Assembly (NCBI RefSeq): GCF_017545445.1
Contig: NZ_JAFWOM010000062.1
Span: forward strand, 1 to 50,784
Direction: 5' to 3'
DNA length: 50,784 nucleotides
Origin: Fibrobacter sp.
GTDB taxonomy: Bacteria > Fibrobacterota > Fibrobacteria > Fibrobacterales > Fibrobacteraceae
The notes beneath the pieces are model-generated. The model ran no database searches and was not told the DNA's origin. It saw only the letters and a program-made list of their open reading frames with translations. The translations under genes and the position numbers were made by a program. Positions 31,389 through 39,135 of the stretch are shown piece by piece (positions within the stretch are counted from its first letter, which is position 1; each line of letters starts with the position of its first letter).

Positions 31389-32570
31389 ATGGAAATCCTG
31401 AACAAGAAAATTGCCTTGCTCAAGTCCAAGGTCGAAAAGAACGAAACGATAACGATTATGATTATCGGGCTCGGGAGCGTCGGTACGTTCCTGCTCGACT
31501 TTTTGGTGAGCCTCCGTGACCCGCAGCTGAAAATTGTGGTTGCGGGTCGCAATGCCGCCAAGATGCAGATGGACGTGAACATCGTCCGCACGGCAGCGAC
31601 AATCCGTCGTGAACTGCGCAGCCAGATTGAAATTCTCGGAGACTGCGACCTGAACGATGTTGACAGCATTGCCGCGACAATCAAGAAGGCGAATCCCGAC
31701 TTTATCGTGAACAGCAGCCGTGTGTATTCGGGCCTCAAGTACGGAAGCATCTCGTGGAGCAACCTGCGCGCTTACGGCATCTGGTCTCCGCTCTCTATCC
31801 GTTACGCGAAGAACATCATGGCCGCTTACGAAAAGACTGGCTCGAACGCCGTCACCATCAATACCTCGTATTCCGACGCGGTGATTCCCTGGCTCAAGTC
31901 TGCCGGCAAGACATACTTTGATTTCGGTAGCGGCAACCTGAACCACCTCATTCCGCGCATGAAGTTCTTCATGGCCGAAAAGTATGGCATCGACAACCTG
32001 AACGATATCGACGTGACGCTTGCGGTGAGCCACTTCCACGACGTGGTGATTTCCAAGGAAGGTCACGCCGAGGGCCAGACGCTGCTCCTGAATTTCAAGA
32101 AGGATGGCAAGGATTTGCCGTTTGACCAGACCGAAGTGCTTGCCGCCTGCTCCATCCCGATGCCGGTGGACCAGAAGCGCAACATGATGAACGCTTCGAG
32201 CAACTTCAACATTATCGATTCCATCTTGACCGCTCTCCGCGAAAAGACGGTGACCAAGGTGCATGCGCCCGGCGTCGATGGCGAAATTGGTGGCTATCCG
32301 GTGCTCATCGATGGCGCGAAGGCCGAAGTCTCGTTTGACACGACCCTGTTCAGCATGGATGACATGCGTGCGGCAAACCGCAAGTCTATTTACTGCGACG
32401 GCATCGAGAACGTGGAAAACGGTACGCTCGTCTATACCGACGAACTCGTCGCGAAGGTGAAGAAGGCTTTCAATGTCGACTTGCCGAAACGCGTTCCCTT
32501 CGAGAAAATCGACGAAACTGCCGACTTTATCATCAAGAACATCATCGAGCCGTTTGCACCGAAAAAGTAA
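31389..32570 (+). CDS. Unassigned Rossmann-fold dehydrogenase (saccharopine-dehydrogenase-like)
   Basis: A 393-residue protein I cannot place in a characterised family. The N-terminal part is a dinucleotide-binding fold, IMIIGLGSVGTFLLDFL (GxGxxG) with AGRNAAKMQ after it. The middle has FIVNSSRVYSGLKYG, TINTSYSDAVIPWLK and FDFGSGNLNHLIPRM; the C-terminal part has APGVDGEIGGYPVLIDG. Overall layout resembles saccharopine or opine dehydrogenases: an NAD(P) domain plus a substrate domain. It ends the phosphonate operon, 3 nt after the nucleotidyltransferase, with GGAG as Shine-Dalgarno, and stops 18 bp before the convergent LicD gene. Because the operon has no transaminase and no alcohol dehydrogenase, it might reduce or reductively aminate phosphonoacetaldehyde or a derivative; this is inference. 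Confidence 0.7.
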   Translation: MEILNKKIALLKSKVEKNETITIMIIGLGSVGTFLLDFLVSLRDPQLKIVVAGRNAAKMQMDVNIVRTAATIRRELRSQIEILGDCDLNDVDSIAATIKKANPDFIVNSSRVYSGLKYGSISWSNLRAYGIWSPLSIRYAKNIMAAYEKTGSNAVTINTSYSDAVIPWLKSAGKTYFDFGSGNLNHLIPRMKFFMAEKYGIDNLNDIDVTLAVSHFHDVVISKEGHAEGQTLLLNFKKDGKDLPFDQTEVLAACSIPMPVDQKRNMMNASSNFNIIDSILTALREKTVTKVHAPGVDGEIGGYPVLIDGAKAEVSFDTTLFSMDDMRAANRKSIYCDGIENVENGTLVYTDELVAKVKKAFNVDLPKRVPFEKIDETADFIIKNIIEPFAPKK

Positions 32571-32588
32571 TTGTTGTGGAGAATCCTG

Positions 32589-33500
32589 TTAGCACGGCTT
32601 GAACGTGCGCAGGAATTCCGCATAAGGCGTATCGGGGTCCAGCACGTATTGACTGTGCTGGGCTCCTCTTTTTTCTACAGGCGGGAATTCCATGTAGTTT
32701 CCGAACAGCTGCGTGAGAATGTTGCGATATCCTGCGGGTGCCGGGAAACGGTATCCTTCGAATTCAACATCCACCGATTCGTCAAAGTCCTTTGCGTCCC
32801 ACACGTTTTGTTCGAGCGGTTCTGCCGTCCATGTCAGGATGGCCAGTTTTTCTGTTTCGCGGTCGTTGAACTTGCTCGCAATTTCATGGATTTTCAAGTA
32901 ATCGGCAATATGGTCCCTGTGGTAATTTTTTACGCGCTCGCGGTTTTTCTCGTTCAGTTCCGGGTTGGTCAACCGCATGAACGTTCCGTTCTCGATGTTC
33001 AGCTGGTTTATTTCGGCATAGCGCTCTTCGGCGCCTTCCGGTACAAAATGGTCCAGCGCAAAAACGTCGATGAAAAGCCCGTGATTCATCTTCTGGAACC
33101 GGATGATGGGGCTGATGGCACTCGTATTCGTGTTGCGGATACAGGTGTGCGAACCTGCGAATTCTTTGTCGGTGAGCGGCGTCTGCAAGAAAAACGGGTG
33201 CTTGAATTCCTCTTGCAACGTGTTCAGCTTGTTGAAGTCGTTGCGTGGCATGGCAACATCGATATCGTCGTCCCACGGGATGAATCCCTTGTGGCGAATG
33301 GCACCGAGGAGCGTCCCGCACATCAAGAAATATTTCAGGCCGTGCTTTTTGCATATGCGGTCGAATTCGATCAAGATGTCGAGTTCAATGGCCCATACCT
33401 TTTTGCGGGTGGAATCCACAAAAAAATCGCATATCGTTTCTTCTTGCAAAAACGAGGAGGGAACGATTCCTTTCGCGACAATTCTTTCCGGTTCGGTCAT
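32589..33500 (-). CDS. LicD family phosphotransferase (copy 1, operon end)
   Basis: LicD proteins transfer phosphocholine or similar groups from a CDP or CMP carrier to glycans. This 303-residue member has FLMCGTLLGAIRHKGFIPWD followed by DDIDVAM, the nucleotidyltransferase-like core with its Asp residues. It also has GLFIDVFALDHF in mid-protein and an EGYRFPAPAGYRNILTQLFG tail motif, all of the family. It is last of a seven-gene - strand operon and lies 3 nt after the second LicD. Given the adjacent phosphonate operon, transfer of a CMP-activated phosphonate is a sound guess. Base composition is like the phosphonate operon (C-ending codons), unlike the LicD copy at 34,517. Confidence 0.88.
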   Translation of the reverse strand: MTEPERIVAKGIVPSSFLQEETICDFFVDSTRKKVWAIELDILIEFDRICKKHGLKYFLMCGTLLGAIRHKGFIPWDDDIDVAMPRNDFNKLNTLQEEFKHPFFLQTPLTDKEFAGSHTCIRNTNTSAISPIIRFQKMNHGLFIDVFALDHFVPEGAEERYAEINQLNIENGTFMRLTNPELNEKNRERVKNYHRDHIADYLKIHEIASKFNDRETEKLAILTWTAEPLEQNVWDAKDFDESVDVEFEGYRFPAPAGYRNILTQLFGNYMEFPPVEKRGAQHSQYVLDPDTPYAEFLRTFKPC

Positions 33501-33503
33501 ATT

Positions 33504-34502
33504 TTAAAATTCTTTGTAGTCAATCAAGGGTTCGCCAATTAATTTAAAATAATTGTTCCGGTCAAGTAGTGTCTGCGGGAATCCGATGTCTTTAGGATAG
33601 TCACGCCAACTTTTACTGTATTCCCTGTCCAAAATTACTTCGGCCTTGTTCGGGCAGGGGAGTTCCTTGCCTTCGAATACAATGGTCGTTGTGGGATAAA
33701 CGTCATCATGGTGTCTAAATCCGTGATAGCCGTATTCCGTCAAATCCCAGTTGCCAAGCCCTGGGACGATTCGAGAGGTCGGCTCCATGGAATAGATGCC
33801 GCTCGCTTTCCAATTTTCTTCGTAGAAGTCGAAGAGTTCTTTCCATGCGTGCGGTACACGTATGAATGCAATTACTTTGTCACGGAAAGCAAGATATTGT
33901 TCTTCGGTCACATCTTCTTTCAAGAAATCGTTCGGGAAAAATTCAAGGTTCTTCGCATCTCTCAAACAGGTTCCATTGAATATGTGTACACAAGTCGGAG
34001 TCATGAGAACAACGTTCTTGTTTGCGTTCGCGCGAATGTTCTTGTCGTAATATTCGGCGTAGTAACCGGATTTCTGCGTTGTGTCTATCCACACGAAATT
34101 GGGATCGGTTTGCAGAACGTGAAGAAGCTTGTTGAAATCTGCACGAGACATAGCTATATCGATGTCGTCGTCCCAGGGGATGAATCCCTTGTGGCGCTTT
34201 GCTCCGAGCAGGGCGCCGCCTTCAAGGTACATCTGGATATCGTAGGGCTTGAGCAAGTCCAAAATGTATCTTGCATATTCGACTTCGGCAAGCTGGAATT
34301 CACGAAGATATCCGGATGCAGGTTTCATTTGCCCGATATCAAAGTGATGCTTCAAGTAGTTGACTTGATAAGTAAGCTCGTTGATCTGACTTTCCAGCTC
34401 CTTTTTCTCTTTAGCAAGGCGACGGTTTTCGATTCTCGTCTTAAAAAGAATTTTATAGAGAGGACCCATGCATTTGATGATAAATGCTTTAAGCTTTTTC
34501 AT
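33504..34502 (-). CDS. LicD family phosphotransferase (copy 2, N-terminal coiled coil)
   Basis: A 332-residue LicD protein. Residues about 20-60 (ENRRLAKEKKELESQINEL) form a predicted coiled coil not seen in the other two copies, which may support oligomerisation or membrane-complex contacts. The core is YLEGGALLGAKRHKGFIPWD plus DDIDIAMSR, followed by FNGTCLRDAKNLEFFPNDF and, near the end, VFEGKELPCPNKAEVILDREY. AGAGAGAG serves as Shine-Dalgarno before the ATG at 34502. It lies 14 nt after copy 3 and 3 nt before copy 1. Target and donor unknown. Confidence 0.88.
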   Translation of the reverse strand: MKKLKAFIIKCMGPLYKILFKTRIENRRLAKEKKELESQINELTYQVNYLKHHFDIGQMKPASGYLREFQLAEVEYARYILDLLKPYDIQMYLEGGALLGAKRHKGFIPWDDDIDIAMSRADFNKLLHVLQTDPNFVWIDTTQKSGYYAEYYDKNIRANANKNVVLMTPTCVHIFNGTCLRDAKNLEFFPNDFLKEDVTEEQYLAFRDKVIAFIRVPHAWKELFDFYEENWKASGIYSMEPTSRIVPGLGNWDLTEYGYHGFRHHDDVYPTTTIVFEGKELPCPNKAEVILDREYSKSWRDYPKDIGFPQTLLDRNNYFKLIGEPLIDYKEF

Positions 34503-34516
34503 TTATAAGTCTCTCT

Positions 34517-35260
34517 CTAAAAATATTTAATGGATGTATAATGTGGTTTTCTGTCTTCTTCGGGCGGGAGCGACATATAGTCACGATATTCAGAAGCGAG
34601 CAATGGATCATAATTGTTCGGACCCAAAAATTCCGCATCCTCGAATTTGTACTTTTTCAGCGGAAAAACATCGTCAATTTCTTGCTTGCCGTATGTAAAC
34701 GGGTAGGCTAGAATTTCCTTTTCAGACGTGTTTCCATCCGGCTTGAACAAGTTTAAGAAAGATTCTTTTTTATTCTTGTATTCTTCTTCGGTCATGAGCC
34801 CTTGCTTGAGGCGGCGATCGATGTAGGCAAGAGCTTCATCAAGTCGGTATTGGATGTAATCCTTTTCCTTGATTTTTGTGAGCTTGTACAAATCTACACT
34901 TAAACCATGGTGGGCGTAAGCCGCATCTTGTGGGAAAAGCGCGCAGTCGCATTCGCTTTTCAAATCTTTGACATGAGCCCAACCGTGGAAATACTTGGGC
35001 TCGGTCTTTTCGTTTTCGAGGAGCAAGTCTTCCGGGAGTTCATTCAACAATACTTCCGTTGCCTTGTCGTAAGAATCGTCGAAAAGTAAAAAGTCAAAAT
35101 CGTCATCCCACGGAATGAACCCTCCGTGCCTTACGGCTCCAAGTAACGTGCCGAATGCAATTTGGTAGGGAATGTCGTGCTTTTCAAGAATGGCTGCTGT
35201 TGCTTTTGCCATTTCTAAAAGGCGCGCCTGCGCGCGTTTGATGTCGAAGGGCGTTTCCAT
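34517..35260 (-). CDS. LicD family phosphotransferase (copy 3, short)
   Basis: A 247-residue LicD protein, the shortest of the three and closest to the size of the Haemophilus enzyme. The core reads AFGTLLGAVRHGGFIPWDDD then FDFLLFDDSYDKA; the usual DxD Asp is kept although the following residues differ (DFDFLL versus DIDVAM). It ends SLPPEEDRKPHYTSIKYF. Its ATG overlaps the stop of the ATP-grasp gene (TAATG), so the two are translationally coupled. The three LicD sequences are well diverged from one another, which argues for different acceptors or donors and not for recent duplication. Confidence 0.88.
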   Translation of the reverse strand: METPFDIKRAQARLLEMAKATAAILEKHDIPYQIAFGTLLGAVRHGGFIPWDDDFDFLLFDDSYDKATEVLLNELPEDLLLENEKTEPKYFHGWAHVKDLKSECDCALFPQDAAYAHHGLSVDLYKLTKIKEKDYIQYRLDEALAYIDRRLKQGLMTEEEYKNKKESFLNLFKPDGNTSEKEILAYPFTYGKQEIDDVFPLKKYKFEDAEFLGPNNYDPLLASEYRDYMSLPPEEDRKPHYTSIKYF

Positions 35261-36552
35261 TAAAGGGCCTCAATCATGTCTAGACTAAAAACGGGTATGT
35301 TAAACTTGTCTGCGACAGCTTTGCGTTCTGCGAAAGAGTCGTCAATGAAAATGGAATCCGTGTTGTCGATGGAATCGATTTTTTTCTGGCTCGGATTTAG
35401 ATGGATGATGCGGTCGAATACCTGACGGATACGCAATTTGTCCAAAAGTTCGTCCAACTTGCCAAGTTTTTCGTCGTCATGACGGGAAAGCAAAGTAACT
35501 TTGATTCCTTTGTTTACGCACCGGTAAAGGAACGCCATCATGGCGTCGTTTACGAATTTCTTTTCGAGATAAATACAGTCGTCAAAATCGATAAAGACTT
35601 CGCTGTATTTCAAGTCCAGTTTGTACTTGTTGTCAAGCGCACGGTCCATGACGACGTCGTAGCCATTGCGGAGTATGGATACGGGAATGTCGAATGCATC
35701 GAATAGCGACATCAGCGCAAAGTTGATACCCTGTGCGCGGAACAACGAAGAAGATCCGCCGAAACGGCTTGCAACTTCGAGAAGCGTAAGGCTGCCGTTT
35801 GCATCGCGTTTGACTTGGTAAAACCAAGCTCCTTGGAATTTTATGGTTTCGTTTATCTTTTGTGCGAAATCCATGAACTCTTCGGCATTTCCCTTGACAG
35901 GCTTCGTGTTGACGCTGATTCCGTTCATGATGCGGCAACGTTCGCGTGCTGCAGCAAAAAGCAATTTCCCGTTGCTGTTTGTAAAGCAATCGACGGTGTA
36001 TTCCTTGCCCGGTAAAAATTCCGAAAGGATGCATGACGGGTACAGGGCCAAGTGGGCCTTGAGGTCTTCGACGCTTGAAATTTTCTTTGCGCCGCGGGAA
36101 CCGTAACCGATATCGGGTTTAGCAAAAACGGGGAACGGTCCACCTGCTTTGACAAGTTCATTGGCAGTGTATGTTTTAGGGACTTTTACGATATTTTCGA
36201 GGACTTTGTACGTCCTGGATTTTGAAAGGCAGATTTGCGTTGTCTCTATGGGGGAGGAGACTACTTTGCATCCCAACAAATCTTCGTTGTTCTTTAAAAG
36301 TTCGATGACGGAATCCATTGCCGGATAGACAGCGTCGATGTTGTTTTCGCGAATGACCTGCCCAAATTTTTCAAGAAAGTCCGGGGCCGTAATGAAGGGC
36401 AAGCCGCCGATGTAGTTTTCGAATACAAATTGACCGTGGTCGTCTATGGAGTTTGCGCCAATAAGATTGAAGTGTGTCGAATGATTGACTGCACGATACA
36501 CTTCGAGCGCTATTTCTGAACCGCAGGGGAATACAAGAATATTCTTCTTCAT
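35260..36552 (-). CDS. ATP-grasp enzyme fused to a HAD phosphatase-like domain
   Basis: A 430-residue two-domain protein. Residues about 1-310 form a carbamoyl-phosphate-synthase-like ATP-grasp: FAKPDIGYGSRGAKKI (P loop), SEFLPGKEYTVDCF, LLEVASRFGGSSSLFRAQG (metal Glu and Asn/Arg region). Residues about 320-430 form a small HAD domain: EVFIDFDDCIYLEK (motif I, Asp nucleophile and Asp+2), VTLLSRHDDEKL (motif II) and SIFIDDSFAERKAV (motif IV acidic pair). ATP-grasp enzymes join carboxylates to amines through acyl phosphates. With uronic acids made here and an aminotransferase next door, amide formation on a sugar is an attractive but unproven guess. It lies 12 nt after the DegT gene and is coupled to LicD copy 3. 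Confidence 0.85.
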   Translation of the reverse strand: MKKNILVFPCGSEIALEVYRAVNHSTHFNLIGANSIDDHGQFVFENYIGGLPFITAPDFLEKFGQVIRENNIDAVYPAMDSVIELLKNNEDLLGCKVVSSPIETTQICLSKSRTYKVLENIVKVPKTYTANELVKAGGPFPVFAKPDIGYGSRGAKKISSVEDLKAHLALYPSCILSEFLPGKEYTVDCFTNSNGKLLFAAARERCRIMNGISVNTKPVKGNAEEFMDFAQKINETIKFQGAWFYQVKRDANGSLTLLEVASRFGGSSSLFRAQGINFALMSLFDAFDIPVSILRNGYDVVMDRALDNKYKLDLKYSEVFIDFDDCIYLEKKFVNDAMMAFLYRCVNKGIKVTLLSRHDDEKLGKLDELLDKLRIRQVFDRIIHLNPSQKKIDSIDNTDSIFIDDSFAERKAVADKFNIPVFSLDMIEAL

Positions 36553-36564
36553 AGATGCTCGAAT

Positions 36565-37677
36565 TTATTTTCGATTGACGATAACATTTATGACTCGGTT
36601 GACACCTTCATCGTCCAAGTCGGCAAACATCGGCAGACAAAGTACTTGATCGGCAAGTTTGTGGGCTACAGGGAGGTTCGACGGATTTGCCGATTCCAAG
36701 CCCTTGTAGGCGCTGAACGTGCTGATGAGCGGGTAGAAGTAACGGCGTCCGTAGATATTGTATTCCTTGAGTTTTTCATAGAGCGCATCTCGGCTCATGC
36801 CGTATTCTTCGCTTATGAAAATGGGGAAGTAAGCGTAGTTGTGACGAACGCCTTCGATATCTTTGAGCATGCGGATGCCGGGAATATCCTTGAACGCTTC
36901 GCGGTAGCGTTCGGCGACAGCTTTGCGGCTTGCAATGGCGTTGTCAACTTGCTTCAAGTTCAGCAGACCGTATGCAGCACGGAGTTCGTCCATTTTGCTG
37001 TTGATGCCGGGAGCGACGACCGTTGTTTCTCCTGCAAAACCGAAATTCTTGAGATAGTCAATGCGTTTCTTGGTGGCTGCGTCGTGACAAATTAACGCAC
37101 CGCCTTCGATGGTGTTATAGACTTTGGTGGCATGGAAACTGAGCGTGCTCATGTCGCCGGCTTTGAGCACGGATTCGCCGTTGATTTTCACGCCGAATGC
37201 GTGTGCCGCATCGTAGATAATCTTGAGACCGTAAATGTCGGCAATTTCCTGGATGCGCTTTGTGTTGCAGGGAGTTCCATACACATGGACAGGCATGATG
37301 GCCGTCGTATGCGGAGTGATGGCGGCTTCGATTTTTTCGGGATCAATATTTCCCGTTTCTTCGTCAACATCGACAAAAACGGGCTTGAGTCCGTTCCACC
37401 AAATGGAATGAGTCGTTGCGACAAAACTGTACGGCGTTGTGATGACTTCGCCGGTAATGCGCATGGCCTGGAGTGCCGTAATGAGAGGTAAAGTCCCGTT
37501 TGTGAATAAACTTAGGTATTCCACGCCCAAATATTCGGCGAGAGCCTTTTCAAGTTCCTTGTGATAATGCCCGTTGTTTGTGAGCCATTTGCGATCCCAG
37601 ATGTCCTTGAGCATCGGGATAAAGTCGTCTAACGATGGAAACAGCGGCGATGTAACGGTAATTTCTTTATTTTGCAT
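36565..37677 (-). CDS. DegT/DnrJ/EryC1-type aminotransferase
   Basis: A 370-residue PLP aminotransferase of the sugar-nucleotide type. It has YLSLFTNGTLPLITALQAM, EVITTPYSFVATTHSI, VHVYGTPC, YDAAHAFGV (PLP Asp), LSFHATKVYNTIEGG (Schiff-base Lys), the usual core of the family, and RRYFYPL near the end. Such enzymes aminate keto-sugars at C-3 or C-4. No 4,6-dehydratase is seen in the window, so the keto-substrate must come from elsewhere or the enzyme may act on another carbonyl. Its ATG lies inside the 3' end of the flippase gene (11-nt overlap); 12 nt downstream is the ATP-grasp gene. Confidence 0.9.
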   Translation of the reverse strand: MQNKEITVTSPLFPSLDDFIPMLKDIWDRKWLTNNGHYHKELEKALAEYLGVEYLSLFTNGTLPLITALQAMRITGEVITTPYSFVATTHSIWWNGLKPVFVDVDEETGNIDPEKIEAAITPHTTAIMPVHVYGTPCNTKRIQEIADIYGLKIIYDAAHAFGVKINGESVLKAGDMSTLSFHATKVYNTIEGGALICHDAATKKRIDYLKNFGFAGETTVVAPGINSKMDELRAAYGLLNLKQVDNAIASRKAVAERYREAFKDIPGIRMLKDIEGVRHNYAYFPIFISEEYGMSRDALYEKLKEYNIYGRRYFYPLISTFSAYKGLESANPSNLPVAHKLADQVLCLPMFADLDDEGVNRVINVIVNRK

Positions 37678-39118
37678 GTCTTCTCCTGAAATCGGCGATT
37701 GTCTTTATCAGGTATTCTAAACTTTCAAAATGTAGTAATTTGGCGAGTCCGAAGTAGAATAATGCTCCGGTTAAAATCTGCAAAACTAGAGTCAAATAAA
37801 TATTCAATTGCAGTTGGTTCACTGTAATAATGACAAGTGCCATGGCGCAGGCTAAGATGGCCGATGGCGCGATATCGCTGATTTGTTCAAGGTAACTGTA
37901 ATGGAGCAGTTTCTTGTTCGGGCTGGCATTGATGAATGAGGCGATGATTGTATTTACGGCGACACCGTAGGCGATACCGATAGGCGACCTGAAATAGAGA
38001 ATACTTGCGACAAGAATGGATATCCCGAAAATTTTTTTGATGATTTCGAGTTTCAGAAAAATGTCGCTGCGTCCCAAGGCGTTTATTGCGGATAAATTAG
38101 ACGTATGGATTGGATAAAAGGCGTAGATGAAACAGAATATCTGGACGAAGGGAACGCAGGGGAGCCATTTATCTCCTAATAGGATTTTTACAATGGGCTC
38201 TGCCGTGGCGGCAAGGCCTGCCATCATCGGGATAATCAAGAAAGAGCTAGTCACAATAGCTCGTCGCACCATCTTCTTCACTTGAGGCTTGTCATCTTGG
38301 AATGCGGAAAGCGAGGGCAGCATGACAGCTTGGATCGAATTGTTGATGTTGTTTACGACAATGTAGGGAAAGTGGCTTCCTCGGTCGAAAAAAGCGAGGC
38401 TTGCGGGCGAGAACATCTTTCCGATAATGATGCTCTGTATTTGTGAATAGACCGTGTCAATCACCGACGAAAAGAGAAGTTTCCATCCAAATGAAAAAAG
38501 TTTGTTCAGTCTTTCAAAAGAGAATTTTAATTGCGGACGCCACGGAACGACGAACCACATGATGACTACGGCAAGAAACGTATTCGAAAGCTGCTGTGCG
38601 ACAAGGGCCCATACGCCAAATCCTGTGAATGCCATCACGATGCCGATAATGCTCGAAGGTATCATCGACCCGATGCTCCTGAAAAAGAGCTTCTTGAACA
38701 TCATTTGGCGTGCGACAAAGGCGTACTGTATGGAATTGAAAACGCCGATGAATAACGATAGCGTCAAAACGCGGATGACGGGGATGAGTGCCGGTTTGTT
38801 GTAGAAATCGGCAATTAGCGGTGCCGTGAAGAAAATGATTGCATAGACGACTGTGGCAAGCAGGAGGCTTGCATAAAATACAGATGAAAAATCCGTTTCG
38901 TCAGCGTCTTTTTTTTGAATTAAGGCCGTGCCGAGTCCGCTTTGAACAAAAACGTTCGCAATGGCGATTACCGCCATCACAAGTGCGATTAGGCCGAAAT
39001 CATCCGGGGCGAGCAGCCGCGCGAGAACTATGGAGACGACGAACTGCGTCCCTTGAATTCCCATGCGCTCCATGAATTTCCATATCAGCGATGAGATTAT
39101 GGATGCTTTGGATGGCAT
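37667..39118 (-). CDS. wzx: Polysaccharide flippase (Wzx/MOP family)
   Basis: A 483-residue membrane protein of the MOP superfamily with about 12-14 helices. It begins with ISSLIWKFMERMGIQGTQFVVSIVLARLLAPDDFGL, split here as IWKFMERMGIQGTQF and VLARLLAPDDFGLIA, the common start of Wzx proteins of the WzxC/RfbX type. Expected to flip undecaprenyl-diphosphate-linked repeat units across the inner membrane for polymerisation by the Wzy-like protein at 19,521. Second gene of the operon: 17 nt after wzc and overlapping the DegT gene by 11 nt. Confidence 0.92.
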   Translation of the reverse strand: MPSKASIISSLIWKFMERMGIQGTQFVVSIVLARLLAPDDFGLIALVMAVIAIANVFVQSGLGTALIQKKDADETDFSSVFYASLLLATVVYAIIFFTAPLIADFYNKPALIPVIRVLTLSLFIGVFNSIQYAFVARQMMFKKLFFRSIGSMIPSSIIGIVMAFTGFGVWALVAQQLSNTFLAVVIMWFVVPWRPQLKFSFERLNKLFSFGWKLLFSSVIDTVYSQIQSIIIGKMFSPASLAFFDRGSHFPYIVVNNINNSIQAVMLPSLSAFQDDKPQVKKMVRRAIVTSSFLIIPMMAGLAATAEPIVKILLGDKWLPCVPFVQIFCFIYAFYPIHTSNLSAINALGRSDIFLKLEIIKKIFGISILVASILYFRSPIGIAYGVAVNTIIASFINASPNKKLLHYSYLEQISDIAPSAILACAMALVIITVNQLQLNIYLTLVLQILTGALFYFGLAKLLHFESLEYLIKTIADFRRRHAK

Positions 39119-39135
39119 ATTGCTAACAAGGCTGT

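Noticed and set aside
30519..32264. A 581-codon open frame on the - strand opposite the nucleotidyltransferase and dehydrogenase genes
   Set aside because: It is a by-product of C-ending codons in the + strand genes; the + frames have clear family motifs, tight operon spacing and Shine-Dalgarno sequences, while this frame has no recognisable domain.
32571..33542. A 323-codon open frame on + opposite LicD copy 1
   Set aside because: The LicD motifs on - are intact and the + frame has no start signal or family similarity.
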